From contig DATIFQ010000296.1 of the NCBI GenBank assembly GCA_035455185.1, forward strand, positions 1 to 11,271: a DNA stretch of 11,271 nucleotides. Direction: 5' to 3'. The notes under the pieces are model-generated. The model saw only the letters and a program-made list of their open reading frames with translations. It had not been told where the DNA came from and did no database searches. Positions within the stretch are counted from its first letter, which is position 1. Each line of letters starts with the position of its first letter. The position numbers and the translations under genes were made by a program. Below are positions 1 through 6,496 of the stretch, piece after piece. Source of the stretch: JAEHDI01 sp035455185. Its GTDB lineage: Bacteria > Acidobacteriota > Terriglobia > Bryobacterales > Bryobacteraceae.

Positions 1-177
1 CGAGGCGGTGAAAAGGAGACGCTTCGGGAAATCGTAAAAGGGATCGAATCCAATCCTGCCGTGCTCTCTCTCAAGAAACCGTTCGATCTCGGTGGTGGTA
101 ACAAGGCCATCGCACCAGAGGACTGGGCGGACGCACGTGCCTGGGAGCTAATCAAACAGATGGCGGCGTCGAAATAG
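1..177 (+). CDS. 3' end of an unidentified gene (partial)
   Basis: An open frame runs from the first base of the window to a TAG stop at 175-177 and gives 58 C-terminal residues. The peptide starts RGGEKETLREIVKGIE and ends AWELIKQMAASK. It has a charged, amphipathic-helix look with a Gly-rich turn (DLGGGNKAIAPEDW) in the middle, so it is probably the end of a soluble protein. Reading-frame quality and codon use look like real coding sequence, since no other frame gives such a balanced composition here. I do not recognise the family and assign no function. The start and most of the gene lie outside the window. It is followed by about 390 bp with no intact gene. Confidence 0.6.
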   Translation, partial: RGGEKETLREIVKGIESNPAVLSLKKPFDLGGGNKAIAPEDWADARAWELIKQMAASK

Positions 178-300
178 TTGAGATCGCCCTGGAGCCAACG
201 ACAACTCGGCGGTGGGGGTCATCCGCTCTCGGGTAGCGGCTACCACGTCTCGATTTCTTTGCCATATACAGACCGAAATTTGGCACGCCCAATATTCCCC
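178..300. other. Non-coding stretch after the partial gene
   Basis: This stretch lies between the stop of the first partial gene and the recognisable IS4 relic. I see no convincing gene, RNA or terminator hairpin. It may contain the unrecognisable start of the insertion element, but nothing in it demonstrates that. The remaining bases after the relic (521-566) also hold nothing I can identify. Confidence 0.4.
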
Positions 301-520
301 GGACCGGGTTTTGCCGCACTCGTCAACAAGCATCCGTCGAGCACGCCGCTAAGGGGCTTACCTCCTGGACGCAGTTCGTCTCGATGCTGTTTTGCCAACG
401 CGGTCGCGCCGACTCCATGGGCGAGTTCTGCACCGGATTGCCCTGCTGTCTGGGGCCGCTTGGTGCATTTGGGCATCGCCAAGGCGCCCGGCCATTCGAC
501 GCTGTCCTATGCCAACGAAC
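301..520 (+). pseudogene. IS4-type transposase N-terminal remnant (frameshifted)
   Basis: Joining short pieces from different frames reconstructs the N-terminal region typical of one IS4-type transposase group. The first piece is FAALVNKH (310-333). After a one-base shift comes GLTSWTQFVSMLFCQ with RADSMGEFC following (about 355-440). After a second shift comes RLVHLGIAKAPG followed by STLSYANEHR (about 460-520). The order and wording match the domain that precedes the DDE catalytic core in these transposases, whose full length is usually near 400 residues. About 70 residues survive and the match stops abruptly after the ANEHR motif, so the catalytic domain is gone. At least two frameshifts are needed, so it cannot be functional. 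I saw no flanking inverted repeats or target duplication. The family call rests on remembered motifs; the pseudogene status is read directly from the frames. Confidence 0.65.
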
Positions 521-566
521 ACCGCGCCACCGATAATCCGCAGTACTGCCGATAGACTCGGAGCTC

Positions 567-2705
567 CTACCGCCCCACCTCCACCACCCTCACCGACGCG
601 GGATCGAGCGTCTCCGTTCGCTCCACCGCCGCACCCTTGAGGCCGAACCTCGATGGCTCCACGCGGTAGCGAAAGGTGACCTCCTGATCGCCATAATTCG
701 CGAAGAAGGCCGCCAGGCTGCCGTCCTCCGCCTCCCACAAGCGCCCTTCCGCCACCGGCGCCGACCCACGATGCTTTTTGTTCCACCCGAATACGTCTTC
801 GGTGAACGTGGTCACCGTATCCAACGGCTCCACCGGCTCCAGAAGCTGCCCGTACGTCAGATACTTTCCGTAACTCGCTCTCACCCGCGCGCATTCCTTC
901 AAGTACCGCACCTTTTCCTGGTGCTTCCCGTCGAACATCCGCAGGTTCATCCAGCCGTTCTGCCGGCCATCGATCAACGCCTGCCCCTGCCCGAACCGGA
1001 AGAACGTGTCGCTCTGCTCGTAATCGCACGGACTCCCGAAGAACAAGGTGTACCCGCTGTAAACCACCTGTATCAGCGGAATCTGCCAGTCCGTCGGCTG
1101 CGCCCATGTCAGGTTCGCGTCCACCAGGTCGAGGAACACTTCATCGGCGCCCTCGCTCGTGATCGTCACCTCGCGGCCCGCCCGCTCGGCCACGTTCTTC
1201 ACCTTCCGCAGAAGCTCCCGGTTCCCGTCCACCCAGTACCGCCCACCGCCCAGCGGATGCCCGTGCGCACGGCTGAAACACATCTCGTGCTCCATTGCCG
1301 AGATCTGGTCCACGTACACCCCGTTCACGCCCTCCTCGTTGACCAGCCGCTCCACCAGCCGCGCGATCGTCCCCTGCCAGAAAAGCTGCGACGGGCACAT
1401 CCCCAGCAGCCGCCCCGCCGCCTCCGAGTACAAATGAGGCCGGAACCCGCCCGCCTCATCGACAATCGCGTGCGGCGCGAACTTCTCCCAGTCCGCGATG
1501 TTCATGTCCGCGCTCGACCCATTGATGTACGGCATCACCAGAACGCCCCGTGCGACCAGTTCCTTCACCCGCTCCCGGAAACCGTTCTTCGCCGGCAGAA
1601 AGTGCGGATACAAATTGTCGAACCGCGTCTGGTGCCAGTTGTACCAGTGGATCGCGGTCGGCACGCCCATTAGTTCCTGAGCCGCCACCAGCGGCGCGTC
1701 CAGCTCCTTCGGATCCGCCTGCGCGCCCTTCGCCGCACTCTGGTCCTGCACCCACTCGGCCATGTTCGTCGAGGGAGCCTCGCCCTTCGGAGGATCTTTC
1801 CAGAGCCAGCTCTCGCATACCCAGAACGCGGCGTTCTTCATGAGCGCCGGCACGCGCCGCTGCGACAGCTTTCCCGCGCCTGCCCACTTCTGCTTCAGCG
1901 CCCACTCGCGATAGCGGTGCGCCGCTGCCACCCACGACCCCTGGTACACACCGAACTCCACCGGATACGTGTCCGGCCAATCCGATCCCGCCTCGCTCAA
2001 GTTCTCCGGATGATGGATCACCGACGTCTGCTTCCCCGGCTCGATGTCGAAATTCTTCGCCTGCCCGTCCGGGTCGCGCGTGCCGAGATAGACGGAATCC
2101 CGCCCCCGGCTCAGCGCGCAGAACTGCATCGGCCAGCCGCCGGAGGGATGGCGCCCCTGCACCCGCTCGTTCCACTTCCGCAGAAGCTGGCCGCCTTCGC
2201 CGAACGTCGGACGCGCGACGTCGTACTCACCCGGGGCGGGGAAGCCGTTCACCAGCGGGAACGCGACACGCGTCAGTCCCCAGTAGTCGCTGTGGTTCTC
2301 GACGAAGATCCGCCATTGGGCGATACCAGAGTCCGGCGGCAGGTCCACCGTCACGCGTACAGTCAGCGCTTTGTCTTCGAGCCACCAACGCAGGTCGTTC
2401 CACTCCATCACCGCCCGCTTCACGCCGCCGGGCAGCGTCTCGATGCGAGCGAACGTGCACGGCTTGTAGTTGTTGTTCGCCGCGCGCGTCAGCGTGCCTC
2501 GTCCGAGCGTCGCCTCCCACAGTAGGCGCTTCCCCTCGACGGCCTGGATGTGGTTCCGCCCCGTCTTCAGGTCCACCATTGCCTTCAGGCCCATCCCGCC
2601 GGACTCAAACTCCAGCCGCACATGATTGTTCGCCAGCACCAACCCTTCCGGCGCCTGCGCGAACGCAACCGAAGCGCACAGTAACAGTCCAGTCAGTCGA
2701 ATCAT
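567..2705 (-). CDS. Secreted DUF6259-like putative glycoside hydrolase
   Basis: The protein has 712 residues. It begins with a short signal peptide (MIRLTGLLLCASVAFA, cleavage likely before QAPEG), so it is exported. Residues about 20-270 form a beta-rich region with motifs such as NNHVRLEFESGGMGLKAMVD and VENHSDYWG, in the style of N-terminal beta-sandwich domains of large glycosidases. Residues about 290-600 look like a TIM barrel: AIHWYNWHQ, GVLVMPYINGSS, GVNGVYVDQIS (Asp466) and TSEGADE (Glu518, Glu522). The last ~100 residues are again beta-rich. Length and architecture fit the DUF6259 group of uncharacterised putative glycosidases common in Acidobacteria and Planctomycetes. Asp466 and Glu518, at the ends of predicted barrel strands, are candidate catalytic residues (inference). 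The substrate is unknown. The ATG at 2705 is chosen because the signal peptide begins there; the upstream GGACGG is only a weak ribosome site. It is divergent from the TonB-dependent receptor, so the two may share a control region. Confidence 0.8.
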   Translation of the reverse strand: MIRLTGLLLCASVAFAQAPEGLVLANNHVRLEFESGGMGLKAMVDLKTGRNHIQAVEGKRLLWEATLGRGTLTRAANNNYKPCTFARIETLPGGVKRAVMEWNDLRWWLEDKALTVRVTVDLPPDSGIAQWRIFVENHSDYWGLTRVAFPLVNGFPAPGEYDVARPTFGEGGQLLRKWNERVQGRHPSGGWPMQFCALSRGRDSVYLGTRDPDGQAKNFDIEPGKQTSVIHHPENLSEAGSDWPDTYPVEFGVYQGSWVAAAHRYREWALKQKWAGAGKLSQRRVPALMKNAAFWVCESWLWKDPPKGEAPSTNMAEWVQDQSAAKGAQADPKELDAPLVAAQELMGVPTAIHWYNWHQTRFDNLYPHFLPAKNGFRERVKELVARGVLVMPYINGSSADMNIADWEKFAPHAIVDEAGGFRPHLYSEAAGRLLGMCPSQLFWQGTIARLVERLVNEEGVNGVYVDQISAMEHEMCFSRAHGHPLGGGRYWVDGNRELLRKVKNVAERAGREVTITSEGADEVFLDLVDANLTWAQPTDWQIPLIQVVYSGYTLFFGSPCDYEQSDTFFRFGQGQALIDGRQNGWMNLRMFDGKHQEKVRYLKECARVRASYGKYLTYGQLLEPVEPLDTVTTFTEDVFGWNKKHRGSAPVAEGRLWEAEDGSLAAFFANYGDQEVTFRYRVEPSRFGLKGAAVERTETLDPASVRVVEVGR

Positions 2706-2797
2706 AGCCGTCCGATTCTATCCGGAAATCGCTGTCACCGCGCGGGTGGAGCAGGTCATCGCTTTCCGTGGCCTGCTATAAAACCGCTCCCTCGTTG

Positions 2798-2803
2798 TAT
2801 AAT
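2798..2803 (+). promoter_or_regulatory. Candidate -10 box (TATAAT)
   Basis: A perfect TATAAT lies 158 bp upstream of the receptor start, in the otherwise G+C-rich gap between the two divergent genes. No good -35 hexamer sits at 16-18 bp spacing, so the call rests on the -10 box and its local AT-rich setting. If used, transcription would start near 2810 and leave a leader of about 150 nt, which is unusually long and matches the structured region described separately. Confidence 0.4.
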
Positions 2804-2810
2804 CAGTAAA

Positions 2811-2947
2811 ACCGGGGGGCAAACTGGGAGTCCCTTTTTCCAGATCGGCGCAACGCGCGCACGCGTGCCATTCCGCGCCGCTGTGGACGGCTCGCCAAGA
2901 CCATACCCGGCCGGCATCAGCAGATCTATCCATTGGGCCAACAATGG
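2811..2947 (+). promoter_or_regulatory. Possible cobalamin-type riboswitch leader (tentative)
   Basis: The leader of the receptor gene has several elements that recall cobalamin riboswitches. One is GTGCCATTCC inside a GCG/CGC stem (about 2863-2876), like the conserved GUGnnAnUCC loop. The second is GCCGCTGT (2877-2884), like the GCCACUGU element. The third is AAGACCATACCCGGCCGG (about 2897-2914), like the B12 box ending in ACC-GGCC. The CCGG at 2812-2815 could pair with the CCGG ending that box, as stem P2 does. A perfect 6-bp hairpin, CCATTG/CAATGG with a GGCCAA loop (2930-2947), follows 13 bp before the ATG. Against the call, the P4 strand after the CUGU element is not convincing, the B12 box has mismatches, and the total is shorter than usual aptamers. 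TonB-dependent receptors are classic targets of this riboswitch, which raises its prior probability. Confidence 0.3.
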
Positions 2948-2960
2948 GGCGAAAACCGGC

Positions 2961-5363
2961 ATGAAGAGAGCGGCAGCGGTTCTTCTGATTTCAATCGGCC
3001 CATGGCTCGAGTTTCCCGCCGTCGTGAGCGCGCAAGCGGAGGCGGTCGCCCAGGGAGTCGTCGTGGCGGAGGCAGACCACTCGCTACTTCCGGCGGCGGC
3101 GCTTGTGCTCGAAGGCGCGGCGCTTCCCCAACCATTGGGAGCGACGACAGGGACCGACGGGCGTTTTCGGTTTGCACGACTGACTCCGGGTGACTATTCC
3201 TTGACAGTCACCCATGATGGTTTCCGGGAGCAACGGTACCGGCTGACTCTCCGACCTCATGAGGTCCAGGATCGAACCCTCGAGATGGCTCTGCGCCCCG
3301 TCGAGGAAACCGTTCAGGTTGTCTCGGAGGCGAATCCGTTACCCTCTGTTCACTCGCCGAACTCGACGTTTCTCGCGCCGGACCGGTTGTTACTGCTGCC
3401 TCTGACCCAGCGCACCAACTTGCCCGACGTGATCCTCCAGGCGGCGCCGGGAATGATCCGCGGCCACGACGACTTCGTTCACATCCGTGGCCACGAAGTC
3501 GCTCTCAGTCCTTTCATCAATGGGGTCTCATTCTGGGAGAACCCGCACATGGTCTTCTCGCCCGGCCTGGGCGCCGACTACATCGAATCCGTGAACGTCA
3601 TGACCGGCAGCTTCTCCGCCGAATACGGGAACCGTTTTGGAGGCGTGCTGGACGTCGTCACGAAATCCGGCTTTACGGCGGATAATCACGGCTCGGTCAC
3701 ACTCGGCGCTGGAACGGCACTGCGGCACAACGCCTCTCTCGAGTTTGGCGGCCACACGAAGCGCTTCGGCTATTACCTGAACGCCGCCGCCTTCGAGTCC
3801 GCGAGGTTTCTCAGCCCGCCCGAACCGAATGCCATGCATGATGCCGGGCGGGGCACGCGCGCCTTTGCGCAGCTTGATTTCAATGCCAATGACCGCAACG
3901 TCCTCAGACTGACCCTGATGGGCGACGGCGCCGATTTCGAGCTTCCCAAAACACTGCTCGATGCCCAAATGAGGCCCGACTTTGACAACTTCCAGCGCAC
4001 GCGCTCGCAGTCGGCCATCCTGTCGTGGGACCACATTCGTTCCGCGGACACACTGATTCACATGGCCCTCTATCAGAGGTATTCCCGTGTCCGTGCGTTG
4101 CCGAATGCCGATCCCTACGGCGCGAAACTGGACTCTACGCGCACGCTCAACACCAACGGGATCAAAACCGACTACTCGCGCTTCTTCCGCGGCCATGCAT
4201 TGAAAGCTGGTGTGGACTTGGTCCTCCTGCGGCCCGAGGAAGCCTTCGGCTACTTGAGCCAGCCCTGGATCACCTTCACGCATCTTCCGGACGTCAGCCA
4301 GGATCACATTCACTTCCGCGGCCCCGACATGGGACCGGGCATCCCGAGACCGGTCTTGTTCCGGCAGGAAAAGACCGGTGGGCAAGCTAGCGTGTACCTT
4401 CAGGACAAAATCAGGCTGACGCGCGGCCTGAGCGCCGACGTCGGTTTGCGCTTCGACCGGCACAGCCTGGCTATCTCGGATTCCCACTTCAGCCCCCGGC
4501 TGAACCTTGGGTATGCGTTTCGCTCCGGGACGGTGCTCTATGGGTCTTACAACCACTACTTTGTACCGCCGCCCGTGGAAAACGTCCTCGCCAGCAGCGC
4601 TGGGCTGACGAGTCTCATCTCCGAGATCGCGACTCCCTTGCCTCCCCTCCGCCCGGTGATCGAGAACCAGTTTGAGTTGGGCGTGGTGCAGCCCGTTGCG
4701 CAGCGGTTGCGGGTCGGGGTCACCGGCTACTACCGCATCAGCAACAACGCGGTGCACACGGTCCTGTTCCCGGATTCCAGATTCTACGCCTACGCCAATT
4801 TCGATAAGGGGAAGGCCTACGGGATGGAGGTCAAGGCGGAGGCGCCCATGGTCCGCGCCCTGGGACTCTCTGGCTACTTCAACTACGCTCTCGGGCGCGT
4901 CTGGTTCTACAACCCCGTGACCGCCGGCTTCATCACGGAGGCCGAGCACCTCAGTGAAACGAACCGCTTTCTGGCCCCGATGGATCAGACGCACACGCTG
5001 ACTTCCGGTATCAACTACCACAACCGGCGGCTGGGACTTTGGACCTCAATGGCCTTCGAATACGGCAGCGGAACTCCCGGCTCCCACGGGGGCGGCGACC
5101 ACGAAGACGCAGGGGATGAGGCGGATCACGAACATGCGCCGGTACCGGGAGGATGCGACGTGCGCTGTCCCGAGCACTTCACTCAGAATCTGTCGGTCGG
5201 CTGGGATGCCGTCCGAAAACGCGAACGGCCGCATCTGACTCTCCAGTTCAACATCGAGAACCTGACCAACAACGTTTACCTGATTTCGAAAGAGAGCACC
5301 TTTGTTCAGGGCCAGTACTCGATCCCGCGCCTCTTCTCGGGCTCCCTCAAGCTCCGCTTCTAA
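2961..5363 (+). CDS. TonB-dependent outer-membrane receptor with carboxypeptidase-regulatory-like domain
   Basis: The protein has 800 residues when started at the ATG at 2961. This start is chosen over an in-frame GTG at 2865 because a signal peptide (MKRAAAVLLISIG...PAVVSA, cut before QAEAV at residue 25) begins there. Residues about 28-115 form a carboxypeptidase-regulatory-like beta sandwich (GATTGTDGRFRFARLTPGDY, then VTHDGFRE). Residues about 140-240 form the plug (LPDVILQAAPGMIRG, DDFVHIRGHEVALSPFINGV, SFSAEYGNRFGGVLDVVTKSG). The rest is an outer-membrane beta barrel ending in KLRF with the usual C-terminal Phe. Such receptors import large or scarce substrates with energy from TonB-ExbBD. 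A loop at residues 707-736 is rich in His, Asp and Glu (His709, 714, 723, 725) and is followed by Cys732 and Cys736, suggesting metal or metal-complex binding (inference). The leader resembles a cobalamin riboswitch, so a corrinoid is one possible substrate; siderophores, metal chelates or glycans remain possible. No TonB or ExbB gene is nearby. Confidence 0.88.
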   Translation: MKRAAAVLLISIGPWLEFPAVVSAQAEAVAQGVVVAEADHSLLPAAALVLEGAALPQPLGATTGTDGRFRFARLTPGDYSLTVTHDGFREQRYRLTLRPHEVQDRTLEMALRPVEETVQVVSEANPLPSVHSPNSTFLAPDRLLLLPLTQRTNLPDVILQAAPGMIRGHDDFVHIRGHEVALSPFINGVSFWENPHMVFSPGLGADYIESVNVMTGSFSAEYGNRFGGVLDVVTKSGFTADNHGSVTLGAGTALRHNASLEFGGHTKRFGYYLNAAAFESARFLSPPEPNAMHDAGRGTRAFAQLDFNANDRNVLRLTLMGDGADFELPKTLLDAQMRPDFDNFQRTRSQSAILSWDHIRSADTLIHMALYQRYSRVRALPNADPYGAKLDSTRTLNTNGIKTDYSRFFRGHALKAGVDLVLLRPEEAFGYLSQPWITFTHLPDVSQDHIHFRGPDMGPGIPRPVLFRQEKTGGQASVYLQDKIRLTRGLSADVGLRFDRHSLAISDSHFSPRLNLGYAFRSGTVLYGSYNHYFVPPPVENVLASSAGLTSLISEIATPLPPLRPVIENQFELGVVQPVAQRLRVGVTGYYRISNNAVHTVLFPDSRFYAYANFDKGKAYGMEVKAEAPMVRALGLSGYFNYALGRVWFYNPVTAGFITEAEHLSETNRFLAPMDQTHTLTSGINYHNRRLGLWTSMAFEYGSGTPGSHGGGDHEDAGDEADHEHAPVPGGCDVRCPEHFTQNLSVGWDAVRKRERPHLTLQFNIENLTNNVYLISKESTFVQGQYSIPRLFSGSLKLRF

Positions 5364-5384
5364 TTCGGGCGACCGTTCCCGCCC

Positions 5385-5800
5385 TCTTGTCCCGGCTTCT
5401 TCGACGACGCTGTTGTCTACGACGCGGACCGCTTCCCCGGCTACGAGCGCTTTCAGCAAGGGGCGCTGCTGTCCAAGGGGAACAACCTGAGGAACGATCT
5501 CGAAACCATCGACGAATACGGCTGGCGCAACTTCGGCGACACCTGGGCCAAGAATGAAACCGACAAATCCGGCAACCCGCACGAAGGACAGCCGGTGGTG
5601 AACCATTACACCTAAAATGCGATCTTGGCTACGGGATGCTCTCCAGAGCCTCCGCACGCTCGGTCGCGAGTGGTGGGATTTCGCCGAAGCGGCCCTTCGC
5701 CACGAGAGCGACATCGACGTCTACCATTCGTTGAACGAGACAGGCTCGCCTGCCGTGTACGTTGGCGGCAAGTTCACCCACACCTCGCAGGTTCCTTTCT
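5385..5800 (+). pseudogene. Broken PcRGLX/YetA-like (rhamnogalacturonan-lyase-like) gene fragment
   Basis: Immediately behind the receptor stop, one frame reads FFDDAVVYDADRFPGYERFQ, then IDEYGWRNFGDTW and GQPVVNHYT before a TAA (5616-5618). The next few bases in a second frame give KCDLGYGML, and a third frame continues LQSLRTLGREWWDFAEAAL, HESDIDVYHS and VYVGGKFTHT. One extra base near 5618 and one near 5641 would restore a single frame of about 135 residues. The wording matches the start of the C-terminal alpha/alpha-toroid domain of PcRGLX/YetA-like proteins (exo-rhamnogalacturonan lyase relatives), which are usually 800-1000 residues long. Both the N-terminal RIFT-barrel part and most of the toroid are missing, and the match ends close to where the convergent small gene stops (5805). 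This is a dead, twice-frameshifted and twice-truncated gene. The family call is from remembered motifs; the frameshifts are seen directly. Confidence 0.65.
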
Positions 5801-5804
5801 GCCT

Positions 5805-6305
5805 CTATTTCTTCCGCTCGACGACCCACTCGCAATGCGAGTCGCCACGCAGCATATTCTTGGTGAGTCTGAACGTAAAATTTGGGTTCAAACTTTCGGC
5901 GGCTCCATCACCCCATCTTTGATGCCCTACGCCGCAGGTATCAAAGTCAACGCCTTGCTCCTTCCACCTCTTGTGCCAAGGACACTGAGTAGTCTTTCCC
6001 ACACATCTGTCTTTGGTAGCTTCAACTACCTCGAACACAAACTCCGGCCCCATTGACGCTTTAGCAAGGAGATGTGTAACCCGTTCGACATCTTCGGCGT
6101 TCTCAGTGGCTAATCCGACGGTATCAGCAAATTCCTTTGCTCCCTTTCCTGCTTCATACCAGAGCGACCCATTGAACTCCTCAAATTTCTTCTGTCCTAC
6201 AGCCTGCTTCAAGGCTTTAGAAATGGCAATATATGCGCCGGTCAATCCTTTCGTTGCCATCTCCCATCTCGTTTTCTCAGGAATCGTTTCTATTTTGTCA
6301 GGCAT
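5805..6305 (-). CDS. L-2-amino-thiazoline-4-carboxylate hydrolase-like family protein
   Basis: The protein has 166 residues when started at the ATG at 6305, which is preceded by a strong ribosome site (AGAAGGAG, 8 nt away). An upstream in-frame ATG at 6389 lacks such a site and would add 28 unlikely residues. There is no signal peptide or membrane segment, so the protein is cytoplasmic. The N-terminal half is helical (GLTGAYIAISKALKQAVG, LWYEAGKGAKEFADTVG). The C-terminal half holds CPWHKRWKEQGVDFDTC (Cys108, His111, Cys124), then NPNFTFRLTKNMLRGDSHCEW (Asn140, Lys149, Gly154-Asp155, Cys158). This pattern of Cys...NP...TK.ML.GD..C is typical of the L-2-amino-thiazoline-4-carboxylic acid hydrolase (ATC_hyd) family. 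Most members are uncharacterised; the founding enzyme opens a thiazoline ring on the way to cysteine. The actual substrate here is unknown. The gene is AT-richer than its surroundings (26 of 60 G+C at 6181-6240) and is bracketed by relics, which suggests horizontal acquisition. A TACAAT at 6388-6393 (- strand) is a weak promoter candidate. Confidence 0.6.
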   Translation of the reverse strand: MPDKIETIPEKTRWEMATKGLTGAYIAISKALKQAVGQKKFEEFNGSLWYEAGKGAKEFADTVGLATENAEDVERVTHLLAKASMGPEFVFEVVEATKDRCVGKTTQCPWHKRWKEQGVDFDTCGVGHQRWGDGAAESLNPNFTFRLTKNMLRGDSHCEWVVERKK

Positions 6306-6496
6306 TGGGCTTTCTCCTTCTGGATCTGTTTCGAAAATGGATTCGACCAGACCGGCCAGCCTGCAGAGTCTCTGACCAGTTGGCTTCATTGTACTCCACC
6401 GTCCATGCTGATGCTCTCTGCTTCCGGTTGGTCATCCGGAGGTAATCCGCTTCATCCGTCACACGGAACCGCCCGGAGACTAGCGTCTTGGCTTTT
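6306..6496. other. Gap between the ATC_hyd-like gene and the IS3 relic
   Basis: This short stretch contains the ribosome site and probable promoter of the minus-strand small gene and the presumed right flank of the IS3 relic. A TACAAT on the minus strand lies at 6393-6388. An open minus-strand frame crosses it (RFRVTDEADYLRMTNRKQ), but I do not recognise it and it overlaps the IS relic in another frame. I see no RNA gene or terminator. Confidence 0.35.

Noticed and set aside
771..1673. Long plus-strand open frame (300 aa) inside the DUF6259-like gene
   Set aside because: Arg/Pro/His-rich low-quality translation lying antisense to a well-supported gene with signal peptide and domain motifs; a shadow frame of G+C-rich coding DNA.
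1456..2175. Minus-strand open frame of 239 aa in another frame of the DUF6259-like gene
   Set aside because: Arg/Gly/Ala-rich translation with no recognisable motif, fully inside the real gene; frame shadow.
2865..2960. N-terminal extension of the receptor from a GTG at 2865
   Set aside because: It would place 32 polar residues before a clear signal peptide that starts at 2961, and it overlaps the structured leader.
3528..5021. 497-aa minus-strand open frame antisense to the TonB-dependent receptor
   Set aside because: The plus strand carries plug and barrel motifs throughout; the antisense translation has no recognisable domain, signal or ribosome site and follows from G+C-rich third positions.
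5046..5714. 222-aa minus-strand frame spanning the receptor end and the lyase relic
   Set aside because: It crosses two unrelated plus-strand coding segments, and its composition looks like a complement of them.
5828..5842. Perfect inverted repeat ACTCGCA-A-TGCGAGT as a terminator or operator
   Set aside because: It lies inside the 3' coding part of the ATC_hyd-like gene, has no T-run, and encodes conserved residues near Cys158; likely chance.
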